64,000 nucleotides of DNA from Mytilus galloprovincialis. Lineage: Eukaryota; Mollusca; Bivalvia; Mytilida; Mytilidae. The DNA lies in contig NC_134843.1 of assembly GCF_965363235.1 (NCBI RefSeq), positions 93,033,795-93,097,794 on the forward strand. Direction: 5' to 3'. Numbering within the stretch: the stretch's first letter is position 1; each line of letters begins with the position of its first letter. The notes under the pieces are model-generated. The model did not search any database, had not been told where the DNA came from, and worked only from the letters and a program-made list of their open reading frames with translations. Below, in pieces: positions 12,305 to 24,373 of this stretch. The position numbers were made by a program, and so were the translations under genes.

Positions 12305-13150
12305 GGATTTTTGTTTTGTATACAATTATTACTCGTAGAAAAGGTGAATATCCAGAGCAAGTATTATTTCTTAGAAGGCGTATTCCGAAAATAAAACAAA
12401 ATAATTTTGGGTTGGCAATTTTAGATGTATCGCATCAAGGGCCTAAATCGTGTTATAACACCAAACTAACAGTATCGAACCGATCTATATTTCCGAGACC
12501 CAAATAAGACTAAATGAATATAGTATAGGATAACCACAAAACAATTATTTAATAACAACAAAGTTTTGACCACATTATAAATAAGAATTGTTATGTGTCT
12601 TCTGAGTAAATCAATGAAACATACAAATAGTGAAATAAACCTTAGTTTTAAACACTTATGGTGGATAGCAATAGTTGTATCATTGTTAATAATAAGTACA
12701 TATACGATATCTATTTATTTTTGTATATTCTTATATGACAATTGAAACTACTACGAATAGGATAAGGTAACCTTTCCGAAACACGCCATTACTTCATTTA
12801 AGTACAGCTGCTCAACCCCAGTATGTTTTATTGTCCGCCTCCCGTAAATACTAACATGCCTGTGTTGTCAGTTTGTGTGATGCTTTATTGTTTGTTGACT
12901 ATTTTTGAGATCCCTTCCAATGTTTCGCTGTTGGAATTCTCAACATGTTTATTTTTCACTTTTAAACAACTGTTCATGATGATTATTTTCTAGATCTAAT
13001 CTGGTTTTGACTGGTATTGCTATTTTAACTTGTGAAGAAACCATGATATTGTTTTGACCACATAGATACGATTGTTAATTGATTATTTTTCAATTCTTCT
13101 TTATTTCTATTTTGGCTCTGTTTTTACATATTTCACACGTCTTTTGCGAA
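12305..13150 (+). repeat. Segmental duplication, copy 2
   Basis: Second copy of 10560-11415 (see that entry). The homology stops at TTTTGCGAAT (13150), exactly where the family D repeat begins, so copy 2 may have been joined to that repeat. Confidence 0.85.
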
Positions 13151-13258
13151 TTGCTCTTCAACTTCGTACTGTTTTGGCAATTTTAACATTTTTATTCAAG
13201 CGTCAGCTGTGAATATTTTGTTGACTTAACGCGCGTCTGGCGCATATACTAATTTCTA
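13150..13258 (+). repeat. Dispersed repeat, family D
   Basis: Contains TGCTCTTCAACTTCGTACTG and GACTTAACGCGCGTCTGGCG, the family D signature. Confidence 0.7.
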
Positions 13259-13259
13259 T

Positions 13260-14692
13260 CCTTGTTTCTAATTAAAATATTTAAAAAAAAGCTCATTTCA
13301 TTTATTTTCAAAAAGTGGTTTCAATAATAAATTGAACGTGTTATTAATCTATAAAAATATGAAACGATAATATATTATCATATAATATATATTAATATTA
13401 ATAGTTATTGAAATCAAATAAAAGTATGAACTATTAATTAATTGTAATGAAAAGCTTTATCAATATGTCGAACAACTCACGTAAGGTGTAAATGCTTTCA
13501 TATAATGTAAACAAAGTTTACTGAAGATTCCATTGAGTTATAAGTTTTACGTTCGCATTCCAAATATACATTTAAACAGATATCTAATTTTATAGATCTA
13601 AATATCATGAATTTAATGCTGGTGTTTGAAAAAAATATGAAACGGTAGATCTGATTTCAAAGAGCAAAAATAAATTTGTCAAAGGAGAGATGTTGAGAGG
13701 TAGTTGGTCAAATCAACTCTGGAATTGATAATAGGTGACGATTACATGTTAAGAAGCGCTTCCGCTTCCTCCATTCATGACAACTACAATTGTTACTTAC
13801 CACGTTATTAGAATGCGTATAAACTTCTAAAACACCGTATTCAGTTCTACCATATATCTTGCTCGCTAAAATGTTTATACCATAATTTAGAATTAATAAA
13901 AGATATTAACATCGCAATAAATTATAAGTATTATCGTAGGTAAGTTTGTGTCAAAAAGTTGCTAAGATGGTTTCAATAATTTTGAAATACAAAAAAAAAC
14001 TTTACGATGGTAAATAAAGGTTACATTTATTTAAATATATTCATGGTGGTAATTACCAATGCAGTGAATGTTGTAGAACTAGGGAAAAAAGCACAACCTT
14101 CAAATGGTTGACGTCATGTTAACAATTTGTGAAAAATAAGTCCAGATAAATGAAACAGATTAAGTTAGAAGGTACAGTGACTGTTATTTTGTGTATTATC
14201 ATTTATTCAATTATGTCTAATTGGCATATTGTTCTTGCAGATTTCTTATGTTCATTTTTTTATATTTTTTTTAATTTTTAGGGGGAGGGGTTTATATTAT
14301 ACCAATCAACACTAACGACAGTTGTTATGACATTCTAGCTAAGATCTATATCATAAGATGGATTCGATGTACATGTTCATATGTATCATAACTCAAACTT
14401 AACTTTGTCCTTTTTTATTCCTTAGATATGGTATTCGATAGCTTACTATGCAGTATGTGTTTTGCTGACTGTTAAATGTTTAAGTTGATCTACAATTGCC
14501 TAAAACTATGTCATTTTGGTTCCTAGGTGGATACATTTGTAGTTATCTCAATTTTATTTTATACCTCATCTTATATCTATAGTGATAACAGAAACATTTA
14601 TCACTCTAAATTAAAAACAAAAACAATAGAAAAACTGTGATGATTTATATAGAAATGGATTTTAATTGTTTTTATATTTATTTTTCAGACAA
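13260..14692. other. AT-rich upstream region of the GPCR gene
   Basis: No coding frame. It should contain the 5' UTR, intron and promoter of the receptor: TTTATTTTTCAG ending at 14688 is a good splice acceptor, so the ATG exon is probably preceded by at least one non-coding exon that I cannot place. Confidence 0.45.
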
Positions 14693-15898
14693 ATGGATTC
14701 CACTTTCTATGATGACTACAATATTTCACAGATTTTATTGGAAATGCTTATGCAAAATCAAAACATATCAAATGAAGCCTTAATTGCGCATGCCCAGCTA
14801 CTTTACAAACAGCTTACGTTTGAAAGGGACCTTTCATCTTACACAGAATTTAAACTTCACAAAGCAATGTTACTCTACGTGCCACCTATACTTTTGGTGT
14901 TAGGAGTGATTGGAAATGTTTTATCATTCTTTATTTTACGCCATAAAACAATGACAAGGCAGTCTACAACTTTATTTCTGGCAGTTCTTTCGATAGCAGA
15001 TTCATTGGTTCTATTTATAGGACTTTTTCGGAAATGGATTGGGGAAATAACTGGCCTTGACATTCAGCATGAGTCGATGTTTTTATGCAAGACAATAACA
15101 GTATTGGGATACAGCATAAGTCACTATTCTGTTTGGTTGATTGTTGCAGTAACGATAGAACGATTTATCGTCGTGTGTAGACCTCTTCAAGCTTCTAGAT
15201 ATTGTAAACAAAAGAGAGCAAGAAAAGTGGTACTTGTCATGATTTTCATTTTTCTAGCTATTAATGCTCATTTGTTTTGGACTGTCGAACTAACAGAACA
15301 AAGTATGAACAGAAAAACAGTTCTCAGGTGTGATGCTGGACCAAAATTTGTTGAGTTCATTGACCGGATTTGGCCATGGATCGATTTAGTTTTATATTCA
15401 TTGTTCCCTTTAGTTATATTGTTATTTTTTAACACACATATAATAAGACAGGTTGTAAGAGCGACAGCAGGAAGAGATATATTACAAAACGGCCCATTAA
15501 TGAAAGTAGATGCGCGTAGGAATACAAAAGATGCAAATCTCAAACTGACAATTATGTTATTAACCATATCATTCACATTTCTTGCAACAACGGTACCAAT
15601 GAATGTAGTTATGATCGCTTCAGTGGTCTGGAGAAATGAAATGGATAATCCAAAGCAATTTGCCAAATTAGTACTAATACGAACAATATCGGAATTACTG
15701 ATGTATCTCAATCATTCAATCAATTTCTTTTTATATTGTGCAACAGGACAGAAGTTTAGAAACATTGTGTTAAGAATGATTTGTGGTCGATCAACATCAA
15801 ATATTTCTAATTTTTCAGATCATAGTCAGCATCTATATTGTTCAAGAGCTAACAACAATTGTAATGGTCACAAGAGTGAGAATGAAACGGCTTTTTAA
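14693..15898 (+). CDS. Class A (rhodopsin-family) G protein-coupled receptor, probably for a neuropeptide
   Basis: One uninterrupted 401-codon frame encodes a complete seven-helix receptor. I chose the ATG at 14693 because the open frame upstream runs through an intron acceptor (TTTTTCAG at 14681-14688). The N-terminus carries possible N-glycosylation sites at N10 and N24. TM1 has the GN pair (N75), TM2 the conserved Asp (D103 in SIADS), TM3 starts at C132 and ends in ERF (156-158) where DRY is usual. C213 in the second extracellular loop can pair with C132. TM6 has P302 but no CWxP, and TM7 ends NHSINFFLYC (340-349) instead of NPxxY. C364 could be palmitoylated. The NHSxNFFLYC form is typical of invertebrate peptide receptors related to FMRFamide and myosuppressin receptors; the ligand is not deducible. 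It would sit in the plasma membrane and signal through G proteins. Confidence 0.93.
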   Translation: MDSTFYDDYNISQILLEMLMQNQNISNEALIAHAQLLYKQLTFERDLSSYTEFKLHKAMLLYVPPILLVLGVIGNVLSFFILRHKTMTRQSTTLFLAVLSIADSLVLFIGLFRKWIGEITGLDIQHESMFLCKTITVLGYSISHYSVWLIVAVTIERFIVVCRPLQASRYCKQKRARKVVLVMIFIFLAINAHLFWTVELTEQSMNRKTVLRCDAGPKFVEFIDRIWPWIDLVLYSLFPLVILLFFNTHIIRQVVRATAGRDILQNGPLMKVDARRNTKDANLKLTIMLLTISFTFLATTVPMNVVMIASVVWRNEMDNPKQFAKLVLIRTISELLMYLNHSINFFLYCATGQKFRNIVLRMICGRSTSNISNFSDHSQHLYCSRANNNCNGHKSENETAF

Positions 15899-17540
15899 CA
15901 AAAATATGTGATATTTCCGTGGTTCTGCGCAGGGTAACTTTAATATTTTTATTAATATTTCATTCCTTGTTATTATTGTTGTTTATTAAATTATTATTTA
16001 TATTCATATTGATTTTGTTCTGTTAGTGGTCTAACAGTGTGTGGAAGCTATTATAATTATAAATTAATGTATCGGCTGCTCATCAGATAAAATATAGCAC
16101 TTAAACATCAAATCATATATCAAAGCTAAACAAACAAATGGACAAAGCAAGAATATCAAATTATGGTCAATAAGACTGAATGAACAAGACCCGTCGCTTT
16201 TTTATTATCGTCTGAAGCGTGAACTAAGGAATAATGGAAGGAATGCATTAAGATGGCTATGAAGCATAACAACTACTTACATTGAATTCGCTGGTAAATT
16301 GTGATTAATAGCTGAACATGAATTACTTATAAAACAAGCCAAACTTAAATATCATACTTTGGGGTGCTTGCATTAACAAATATTTAAATTTAGCAATAAA
16401 AATTCATTACTTCTTGTGTAAAAGTCATCAAATAAAAATGATGAGTGTGGCCATCTACACAGGATGACTCAAAACTTAATGGCAAGAAAGATGTAGATCA
16501 ATGACTTGGAGAGTGTCATTATGCAACAGTAGGTCAAAGTGGGCTCATAAGTCCCGCAAAAATAGACAAATAGTGAATTTAGTACGGTCTGCAACACAAA
16601 ATGACAAACAATCCTACTACGTTAAAACATTTTTGATATAAAAAATTCATAAGGGGTTAATTAGCAACAATATGCAAAAGTAGAGAGTTGTCTCATTGGC
16701 ACTCATACCACATCTTCCTATATCTATATATATATCAACTTGGTTAAGAGGCACTTGCAGTTTTTATTTCAATAATAATGTCATGTTTGCATTTGCATTG
16801 AAACTACAATGCAGCACATTTTTGTCAAGAAATATAGCCAAATAATTGATAAACCCAAACAAAACAAGATTCAAAATATATATCTATCATACGGTATACC
16901 AAATATAGAAGAAGTCAATATGCGAGTTTTGTACATTCAAATTGAAAAATATTACTAAGAGAAGAAACAGATGTGAATCCTTTAAAAAAAACAGATTTGG
17001 GCGACTCAAACTCAATGATTCATGTTTCTTTGAAAAATCCCTCTACAAGTCAGGAATATGTCAGTTGTTTTTTACTGTTTTGTTGTTGATAGCGATTGCT
17101 TTAGTCAGTTTTAATGGACCTATCTTTTTCTAATTTGCTTTGGAGTTCGACATTTTTGTTATTCTTTTTTAGATATAATATATACTGACAAACAGCGATG
17201 AGAACGGTACTTCATATTAGAGTTTTCGAAAATTAACAAACACACAAACACACAAACACACCTGTGATCATCAAAAGATATATAATAAAAGGACATTGTC
17301 CGACTACTATTACGTTTCCTTTCTAGTAGAACAATCTATAACAAAGATAATTTGAGAATAACCGTCACAAAATTGAAAACCAGAAACAGTCTGTACTGGT
17401 TGTTTTAAAACAGACAAAACGTTGTTACAGTAAAAGGGAAAATCAAACGGCAACAAAAACAAGTATTCTTTTGGTTTTTATTCTTTTTTAAAACTCGTAT
17501 GTCTTTGCTGTTTTAAGTTTTTGCACGTACAGAAATACTT
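15899..17540. other. 3' region of the GPCR and gene-free DNA
   Basis: Possible polyadenylation signal AATAAA at 16395-16400. A short copy of the GTTGTCTCATTGGCACTCATACC tail lies at 16682-16730 and a fragment of family C near 17040-17075 (CAAGTCAGGAATATGTCAGT). A short ACACAAAC microsatellite is at about 17240-17262. No further gene is supported. Confidence 0.45.
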
Positions 17541-17544
17541 ATAA

Positions 17545-18180
17545 AAAAGAACATGTGATGTGATTGCTAATGTAACAACTCTTCACAAGAGACCGACTGA
17601 CACACAAACTAACACCTATAGGCCACCGTGCGGCCTTCATAAATGAGCAAAGCCCTCATCTCATAGTCAGATATAAAAGGCCTCGAAATGACAAAATTTA
17701 TGTAAAACAATTCAAACGAGAAAACTAACGGCCTAATTTATGTACAAAAATTGAACGAAAAATAAATATTTAACACATCATCAAACAACAACCACTGAAT
17801 TAGAGGTTCCTGACTTGGAACAGGCACATACATACAGAATGTTGCAGGGTTAAACATATTAGCGCCCCCCCTAACCTGGGACAGTGGTGTAACAAAACAA
17901 CATAAGAACGAACTATAAAAATCAGTTGAAGGCTTTACTCATTAGATAGATACAAATATATCTAACAAAAACATAGAATGGACGTGGCTGGGTACTTATG
18001 TATCCTAACAACAAAAATAAACTAAGTACAGATCTGATAGTACTCTCAGTTACTGATAGTTAGCTCAAAGACACTAACAACTAAAAACAATCATGCATCT
18101 AAGACTAAATTACCAATCAGTACACATCCAACATCCAATGGATTTAGTGTAAACACGTCTTAAACAGTCAGCGAAAAATA
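17545..18180 (-). repeat. Long dispersed repeat, family B (probable 3' region of the Penelope-like family)
   Basis: On the plus strand it reads from GATGTGATTGCTAATG through ATAAAAGGCCTCGAAATGAC, CAATTCAAACGAGAAAACTA and CCCCTAACCTGGGACAGTGG to AACATCCAATGGATTTAGTG. Its right end matches bases 1-115, which adjoin the reverse-transcriptase remnant. Its left end matches shorter copies at 20725-20875 and 28790-29010. I infer a truncated or non-autonomous copy carrying only the element's 3' part, with its 3' end at about 17545. Confidence 0.7.
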
Positions 18181-20430
18181 TGTTGACTAAAACATACAAA
18201 ATTCAGTCGAATGAAGTTTACTATTACTAATGAAGATAAAAATTATCCTTTGTTGGATACGGATTGACAGGATTCATTTGACTGTGACCTAAGTTTCTGA
18301 GTCTTTTACCGTTCGAAAAATTATATTTTCAGATAATATTCAGTTTCATGTCCACAAATGATGTCACTACACAATGATAGTAAAGAAAGGTGAAGTATAA
18401 GATGACAGACACAGAAGCACAATTACATATACAAATCCATATGACTTTTTGATTAAAAAAGATCGAGATAGTATCCTAAAATTTGATATGTTTCAACATT
18501 TATTGACTATTGTGACAATTATATTGAAAGCTGCTGACAGATACAGCGTCGTTTATTAACCACACCGCTCCATAGGAAAAGTGATACTGTAACTGTACAA
18601 TGGAAGGATGAAATAGCTGTATACAAATATATACAAATGATGCATTAAACATTTGTTTATACCTTTTCCATTCAAAGATAGCCTTTAAAGAAATAAGGCT
18701 GAAAGTTTTCATGTGAACCATTAGAATTAATGCCCAATAAATGTATGATGAAGTATCCTTAGAATATTTTGAAAATTGCTTCAATTCGGTATTATAGAAA
18801 CCTTTTATTCGCTACATTTCTAAGTGAACCATTATAATTAATACCCAGTATCAAGTAAATCTTTATAGTTTAAATTTAATGAAGTCTTCGTGGAAGTATA
18901 TGTTGTTTTCAGTTTATCTACAAAATGCTTCAATTAGGTATCATTAAAAAATTTTGTTTGTTTTTCTCCATTTGTGATTCATCTGTTATCACTTTTTTAC
19001 AACACGATGACCTTGAGGTCATTCCGATGTTTTCTTGATTTTTATCAATAATTAAACATTGTTTTGTTCACCTTAATGTCTAGTTGATTGTTAACTTATT
19101 TATTCTGGTAGTTTATCTGTTAAAGATGTTAGCACCTTTAAGAACTTTTGCTATTTTTCTTAACTGAAAATAAATTAATTATGGTAAGACAACGACTGCG
19201 ATTGTCACAAACCTGTAGATAGAGTGCATTTTGCTGTTCAGAAAATGTACTGAGATAGACTCAAACCTCTACCTAGTCAATAGTGGTGAAAAAAATATCT
19301 TTATACGTGCATACCAACCAGCAAATACCAGATACACACACATTTTGATCAAGAACATAGAACCTTTTTGTTTGATGGCAGCTTTACAAATTTAAACAAT
19401 GTATAGTTTTTCGTCTACCCACAGTACACATGTTTTTAATGTAAATCAAGTCAGCTTTGATTGAGTAGGAAGATTAAGTGATCTTAGATGGAATACCATT
19501 GTCCTCCCTCCAGACTTCAAATAATCCATTTATTATCTCTATATGACTTATTTAACATTTGTTCACAACACTTGTAAAGTAATCTGGTTTTTTAATCATC
19601 AGAAAATTTAATCTCAAGCAACCTGGAGGAAACGATATAAATTCTGTATTAATGTATGTTCTGCTTGGCACTGTTTGAAAGTAACAATACACGAGGCAAA
19701 GCGGTTAAATCAACAAAATTTCGTTAACCTGTTACAAATGTCAGAAATTTCACCATTTATGTCTCGCCTACGAAGAAAGTTGTTTCGTTGCTGCAGGCAT
19801 AAAACGGTGATAACTATCCAGTGCTGGAGACGTAAGAGATTTGAATACAGCTTTATATTTCAGAGTGTATGAGCATTATGAACATAAAGACGTATATGCA
19901 CTAGTTGAACCAGCGTATTGTCGTTGAGGTTATTTTGCTCCACTTTAAATTTTCTGCATATTGCAATAAGGACTGTCGTGATTTAGTCATTTTTTCTGCC
20001 TAAAACAGCGATGTCTGTATTTTTGACTTACGATCGAGATTTTTCCCCCGATTAAATCTTCTGTGCTCCTTCTTTGTCGGTGACATATATCGGTCATTTA
20101 TTTACGTAGTTACCTCATTTTCATATGTCACAGTAGTAGACCTTTCCTGAACCTGCTAATAAAGCAGGAATATAATTGTGTTGATGGCATATTTCGTGAA
20201 CATATTCTAAAGGTAATTTTCCTTTTATGACAACTAATTGATGTGGCACGAATAAAGAACTAATTGTAAAACACTACTTATTATTAGTAGGATATGTAAT
20301 TGCTATGGTCCATTAAGAAATATAGTAAAGCCAATTTAATTAAAAAAGCAAATGTCATATTTTATTAGAAAACATTTTTTATACCACCTTGAAAGTAGCC
20401 TTTGATCCTTTTGACGCTTGACATCAGGAG
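18181..20430. other. Gene-free stretch
   Basis: No supported gene. The open frames 18500-18784 (minus) and 19675-19872 (plus) show no motif or splice logic. Confidence 0.4.
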
Positions 20431-20433
20431 TCG

Positions 20434-20508
20434 AAAACTTACGACTAAGATTGATCGTAAGTATACTGATTTGTTCATGACTTAAGACCAATCTTAGTCG
20501 TAAGTTTT
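20434..20508. repeat. Foldback hairpin, 29-bp arms
   Basis: The arm at 20434-20462 (AAAACTTACGACTAAGATTG plus 9 more bases) is the reverse complement, with two mismatches, of 20480-20508; the loop is 17 nt. It looks like a small foldback repeat. Confidence 0.85.
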
Positions 20509-20724
20509 TTTTTGTGAAATCGATTCCAGAACCTTACTGACGCAAAGAAGAGGCTGGATAAGGATGCCGGGTGTCATAGCAGGATAGTCAGGACACTAGA
20601 AGTCAAGTTTTACACTTTAAAATAAATAAGCTCACGGTAAGTTGATTTTGATAATTAAACAATGAAATGTGATTTAAACGTTAAAAATAGAGATGTTCAG
20701 CTCGTTTAATTGAATATAAAAAAA

Positions 20725-20878
20725 GAAGATGTGGTATGATTGCCAATGAGACAAATATCCACAAGAGACCAAAATGACACAGAAATTAACATTTATAGAT
20801 AACCGTACGGCCTTCAACAATGAGCAAAGCCCATATCGCATAGTCAGCTATAAAAGGCCCCGAAATGACATTGTAAAA
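20725..20878 (-). repeat. Dispersed repeat, family B, short copy
   Basis: AGAAGATGTGGTATGATTGC, ATAACCGTACGGCCTTCAAC and ATAAAAGGCCCCGAAATGAC match the left end of the 17545-18180 copy. Confidence 0.8.
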
Positions 20879-20879
20879 A

Positions 20880-22385
20880 AAAATGGTTTCTTCTGTTGAT
20901 ATATATTTCAAATTGAACCATTTATATACACGTTGTTCTCAAATTATTCAATAAAATACTTCTTTTATGATGTCAAAATTGATCGATTTTTAGGGAAACG
21001 AAATTTACAATATGTTAAAATCTTATAAAGTCACTGACATATCTATGCCAGTTTCCCGAATGATAAACATTTCAAACATTATTGTTGTGAACATAATAAC
21101 AGCGGGATATAACATGAATTTACAAATATGAATGACCGATATGTCATCCGCTAATAAGGGACACGGAATTAAAATTGCAGACCTGATATAAGAAAATATA
21201 ATAGAAAGAGGCATTTAAATAACATTAGTCGAAGAGGGGCCTGATATATCGAGACCAAAAATAAAATATAGACATATCACCAATATAAAACCTATCATAA
21301 ATATAATACGAAATGAACTTATCTGTTGAGATAATTGAAAATTTTCCTATTTAGCTAGCGCAAACTTGGTTGTTTCTTCTATCAAATTATGGGTAGTGGT
21401 TGCTCATTGTTGCCATGCAGTTACAGTTTTAAGTTCGGTGATGAGTTGCATCCTGTGACATCATAAACAATTAAAAGTATGACAGGAATTTAGCTTATTA
21501 TTTCTTTGGTCAGATATGACTCTTATATGTGATCTCGAAACGGTATACCAAGTCTTTCTGGCGTCCATAAAACTGTCAGAAAATTGCTTAGTCTTAATTT
21601 TGTAATTTTTTTTTTCAATAATTTTGTTTGCCTATCGTTTGTTTGGCCACAGCGTTGTCAGTTCATTTCCAACCAAAGTGTATAAATATCCTTTTGCCAT
21701 TCTTTTTCGAATGATAAGCTCTCCCCCTTTAAAGTAATAAAATATAACACGACTGTAATATTGAAAGCCTTAAATATGCTCTATGCTAGTGATCAAATAA
21801 ATGTATGGTTAATTGTACTTTAAGCTTTGACGTTTGTCAATAACTTATCTATCAAAACCAGATATCATAATGTCATTTGTTTGCTAACCACTTGTTGCTT
21901 GTTTAGTTGGAAAACATTAAATCATTCTTAGATTCTGTATAGATGATATAGAAGATATTGATGAAATTGACACTGTGATGCCAAGTCTTCATAGAACAAT
22001 GTTTGTTTTGCTTTATGCAGTATTCGATACATATTGAATGAAAACAGACACTTTTTATAGCCTGCACTTAATTTTACATAACGAATGATACGTATTTTTC
22101 ATTAATTTGTGCTTTATTCGTTGAATTAAACACCGGTGAAGTAAATGGTCTTTATGGACAACGACATTTGAAAAACTCTATGAAATGCTTAATAGATTTA
22201 CTGGCATTATCCTACTGTGTCTGTCAGACTGAACAATTATGTGACGACAAAGAAAAAGAGGTCAATGACCGAAATATGTCTAACATAGTCGTGACCGCCT
22301 TCGTAAATATGAAATACAAAAGAAATCGTGAACTACCATTACTAAAACTATTAACTGAGTTTAAAACAAATTACCAAAGAGTCGG
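20880..22385. other. Gene-free stretch with one repeat fragment
   Basis: A worn family E fragment is at 21625-21725 (CACAGCGTTGTCAGTTCATT, AAATATCCTTTTGCC). The 73-codon frame 22168-22389 has a hydrophobic start but no family features, so it is not called. Confidence 0.4.
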
Positions 22386-22661
22386 TTAGAATTTCGGTTC
22401 ATGGGCAAAACAATTTAACCCATAACGAATATCTTCGTCAAATATAATCTGATAGTGTCCAATAAGTTGAGAAAGATCTCCAAAAACATTGGAATCAATT
22501 GGTCTAAAGTAAATGACGCAGCAGATATGACAAGACTGCAATTTGGGTAATTTTTTCGCATCCAGATGTTTTCGTTTTTCCCATTGGTTCAACAATGTAC
22601 ATTGTCTCATTAGGCGAGAAAATACCCCATCAATAGGGGGAAAACTAAAGCTAAGGCACAA
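22386..22661 (-). CDS. Unexplained 91-codon open frame
   Basis: An uninterrupted minus-strand frame of 91 codons whose product has balanced, protein-like composition (WEKRKHLDAKKLPKLQSCHI, then FGDLSQLIGHYQIIFDEDIR) instead of the Phe/Leu/Ile/Lys-rich look of chance frames nearby. I do not recognise a family, a signal peptide or catalytic residues. It could be an exon, a relic of a captured gene or chance. There is no clear promoter, and its start could equally be a splice acceptor further upstream. Confidence 0.25.
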   Translation of the reverse strand: MCLSFSFPPIDGVFSRLMRQCTLLNQWEKRKHLDAKKLPKLQSCHICCVIYFRPIDSNVFGDLSQLIGHYQIIFDEDIRYGLNCFAHEPKF

Positions 22662-24342
22662 TTAATATTTTGAAATTATGGCAAATTAAATTTTGAAAAC
22701 AGTTTGGTTCACAGGCAATATCTTAAGATCCATATAATATATATATCTCTTTTGCGGATGATGCTTCTTTAGAAACAAGACGTTTATTGATTATTTTGTT
22801 CACTTCGCCAAATATCAAGAACATAGCTGACATTAATAGACTGAAATTTGAATACTATTTTTGCTTTCTAGCACATGACAATAATTTTGGGAAGGCATTT
22901 ACATTTTTTTCATTGTACTCTATCTACTTTTACAAATCTATATTGATTGTACCTCAGCTTGTGTGACCATAGCACTTATATGATGTGTCCTCGGTTATGA
23001 ACAGGTAATACTCTGTGCATACACTCTGAACACAGTTTATCTTCTCTTTAATACATGTATCATCTTCTTATTAACGTTTACAAGATCTGATTATTGTTAA
23101 GTCAAGGGCATATTCAAAGACAAACGAATTAAATGTTGTTGTTTTTTTTAATTCATAATAAATATTTTTATATCAAACAGTTTTTTATAGGAACTACTGT
23201 AAATATGCACTTCATCCTATTTTGTTTATTTCTATAGATATTTTTTTTTTATTGTAATGAAAATTTAAAAGCTACGACGAGGTATTTTTTTACGATCTTG
23301 ACTACTAATGAGGGTCTTGCACGTTCGGTTTTGAAGCTAGTCAGAATTAATCACAAATGTTAATTTTCTTTGCAAATATTACACAATAATTGTAATTAAA
23401 CAAAATTGAAACTGTTAAAAAGTTCAATAATATTCAAAGTTTAAAGACATAAATTACATTCAAATACAACTGTTACAATAATTACCATAAAATATCGAAC
23501 CACAAGAACTGCTGCGGTTCTGGGGCTTTTACTGAGGAAAAGCTGTTATCGACAACTGCTTTCACAAAACGGATGTTTCAAAAGAGGAAATTCAAATATT
23601 TAAATTACGCTTTGAAGGCATCTGCGCTGAATAAATGTACATATCGCTTCATTCGTCAATCATATGCAAAATGCAAAAGACATTATACTTTATATAACGC
23701 ACGCACGGAACTTACTTTTAATAAAATGAAAAGCAGACCATTCGATATGTCAATGCAAACTTCTGAAAATTTGAAAATTGATTTAGTTCTAGGTATCGTC
23801 TATCTGACCTTTGGTTCTCGTACCTAAACCATGACATAAAACTGGTAACTAGTGCATACATTTTTTACAATGATATTTTATTGGTAACAAAATCAATCCT
23901 CTTGCCCAAATACGAACTGTTTATTACTTTCATTCAACTTTGTATTGTCATTTATATTCACGTCAGTCGTTTTTTTTTAAATGCCACCAACTGTATATAT
24001 ATAAAAAAGATTATCTAAGAATAATCTACTTTATAAACTGTCATACAACAGGAAAAAGCTGTCTTTTAAATATCTTTCTAGTCTATATGTACTATTCCGG
24101 GCAGCTGTATCTTTCGATTATTCGTTGAAAACAACATGCTGTATAATTAAATAAGATATAATAAGATTTCTGGTGCAAATTAATATTGAACAAATTGCAC
24201 TTATACAAAATATTTTCAATAACAAACTAATAAAAGTACCCTCCGGACTAAATGATCATATTATTAACAACAGTAGCTGTGCTAATTTGTCTCGTCTTTG
24301 TGAATGTAGAAATTATGTTCAAGGTTTAATAAGCACCTATTT

Positions 24343-24373
<31 letters not shown>

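Noticed and set aside
14666..14692. Longer N-terminus for the GPCR starting at TTG 14666.
   Set aside because: It would read through the intron acceptor TTTTTCAG; the ATG at 14693 just after it is the better start.
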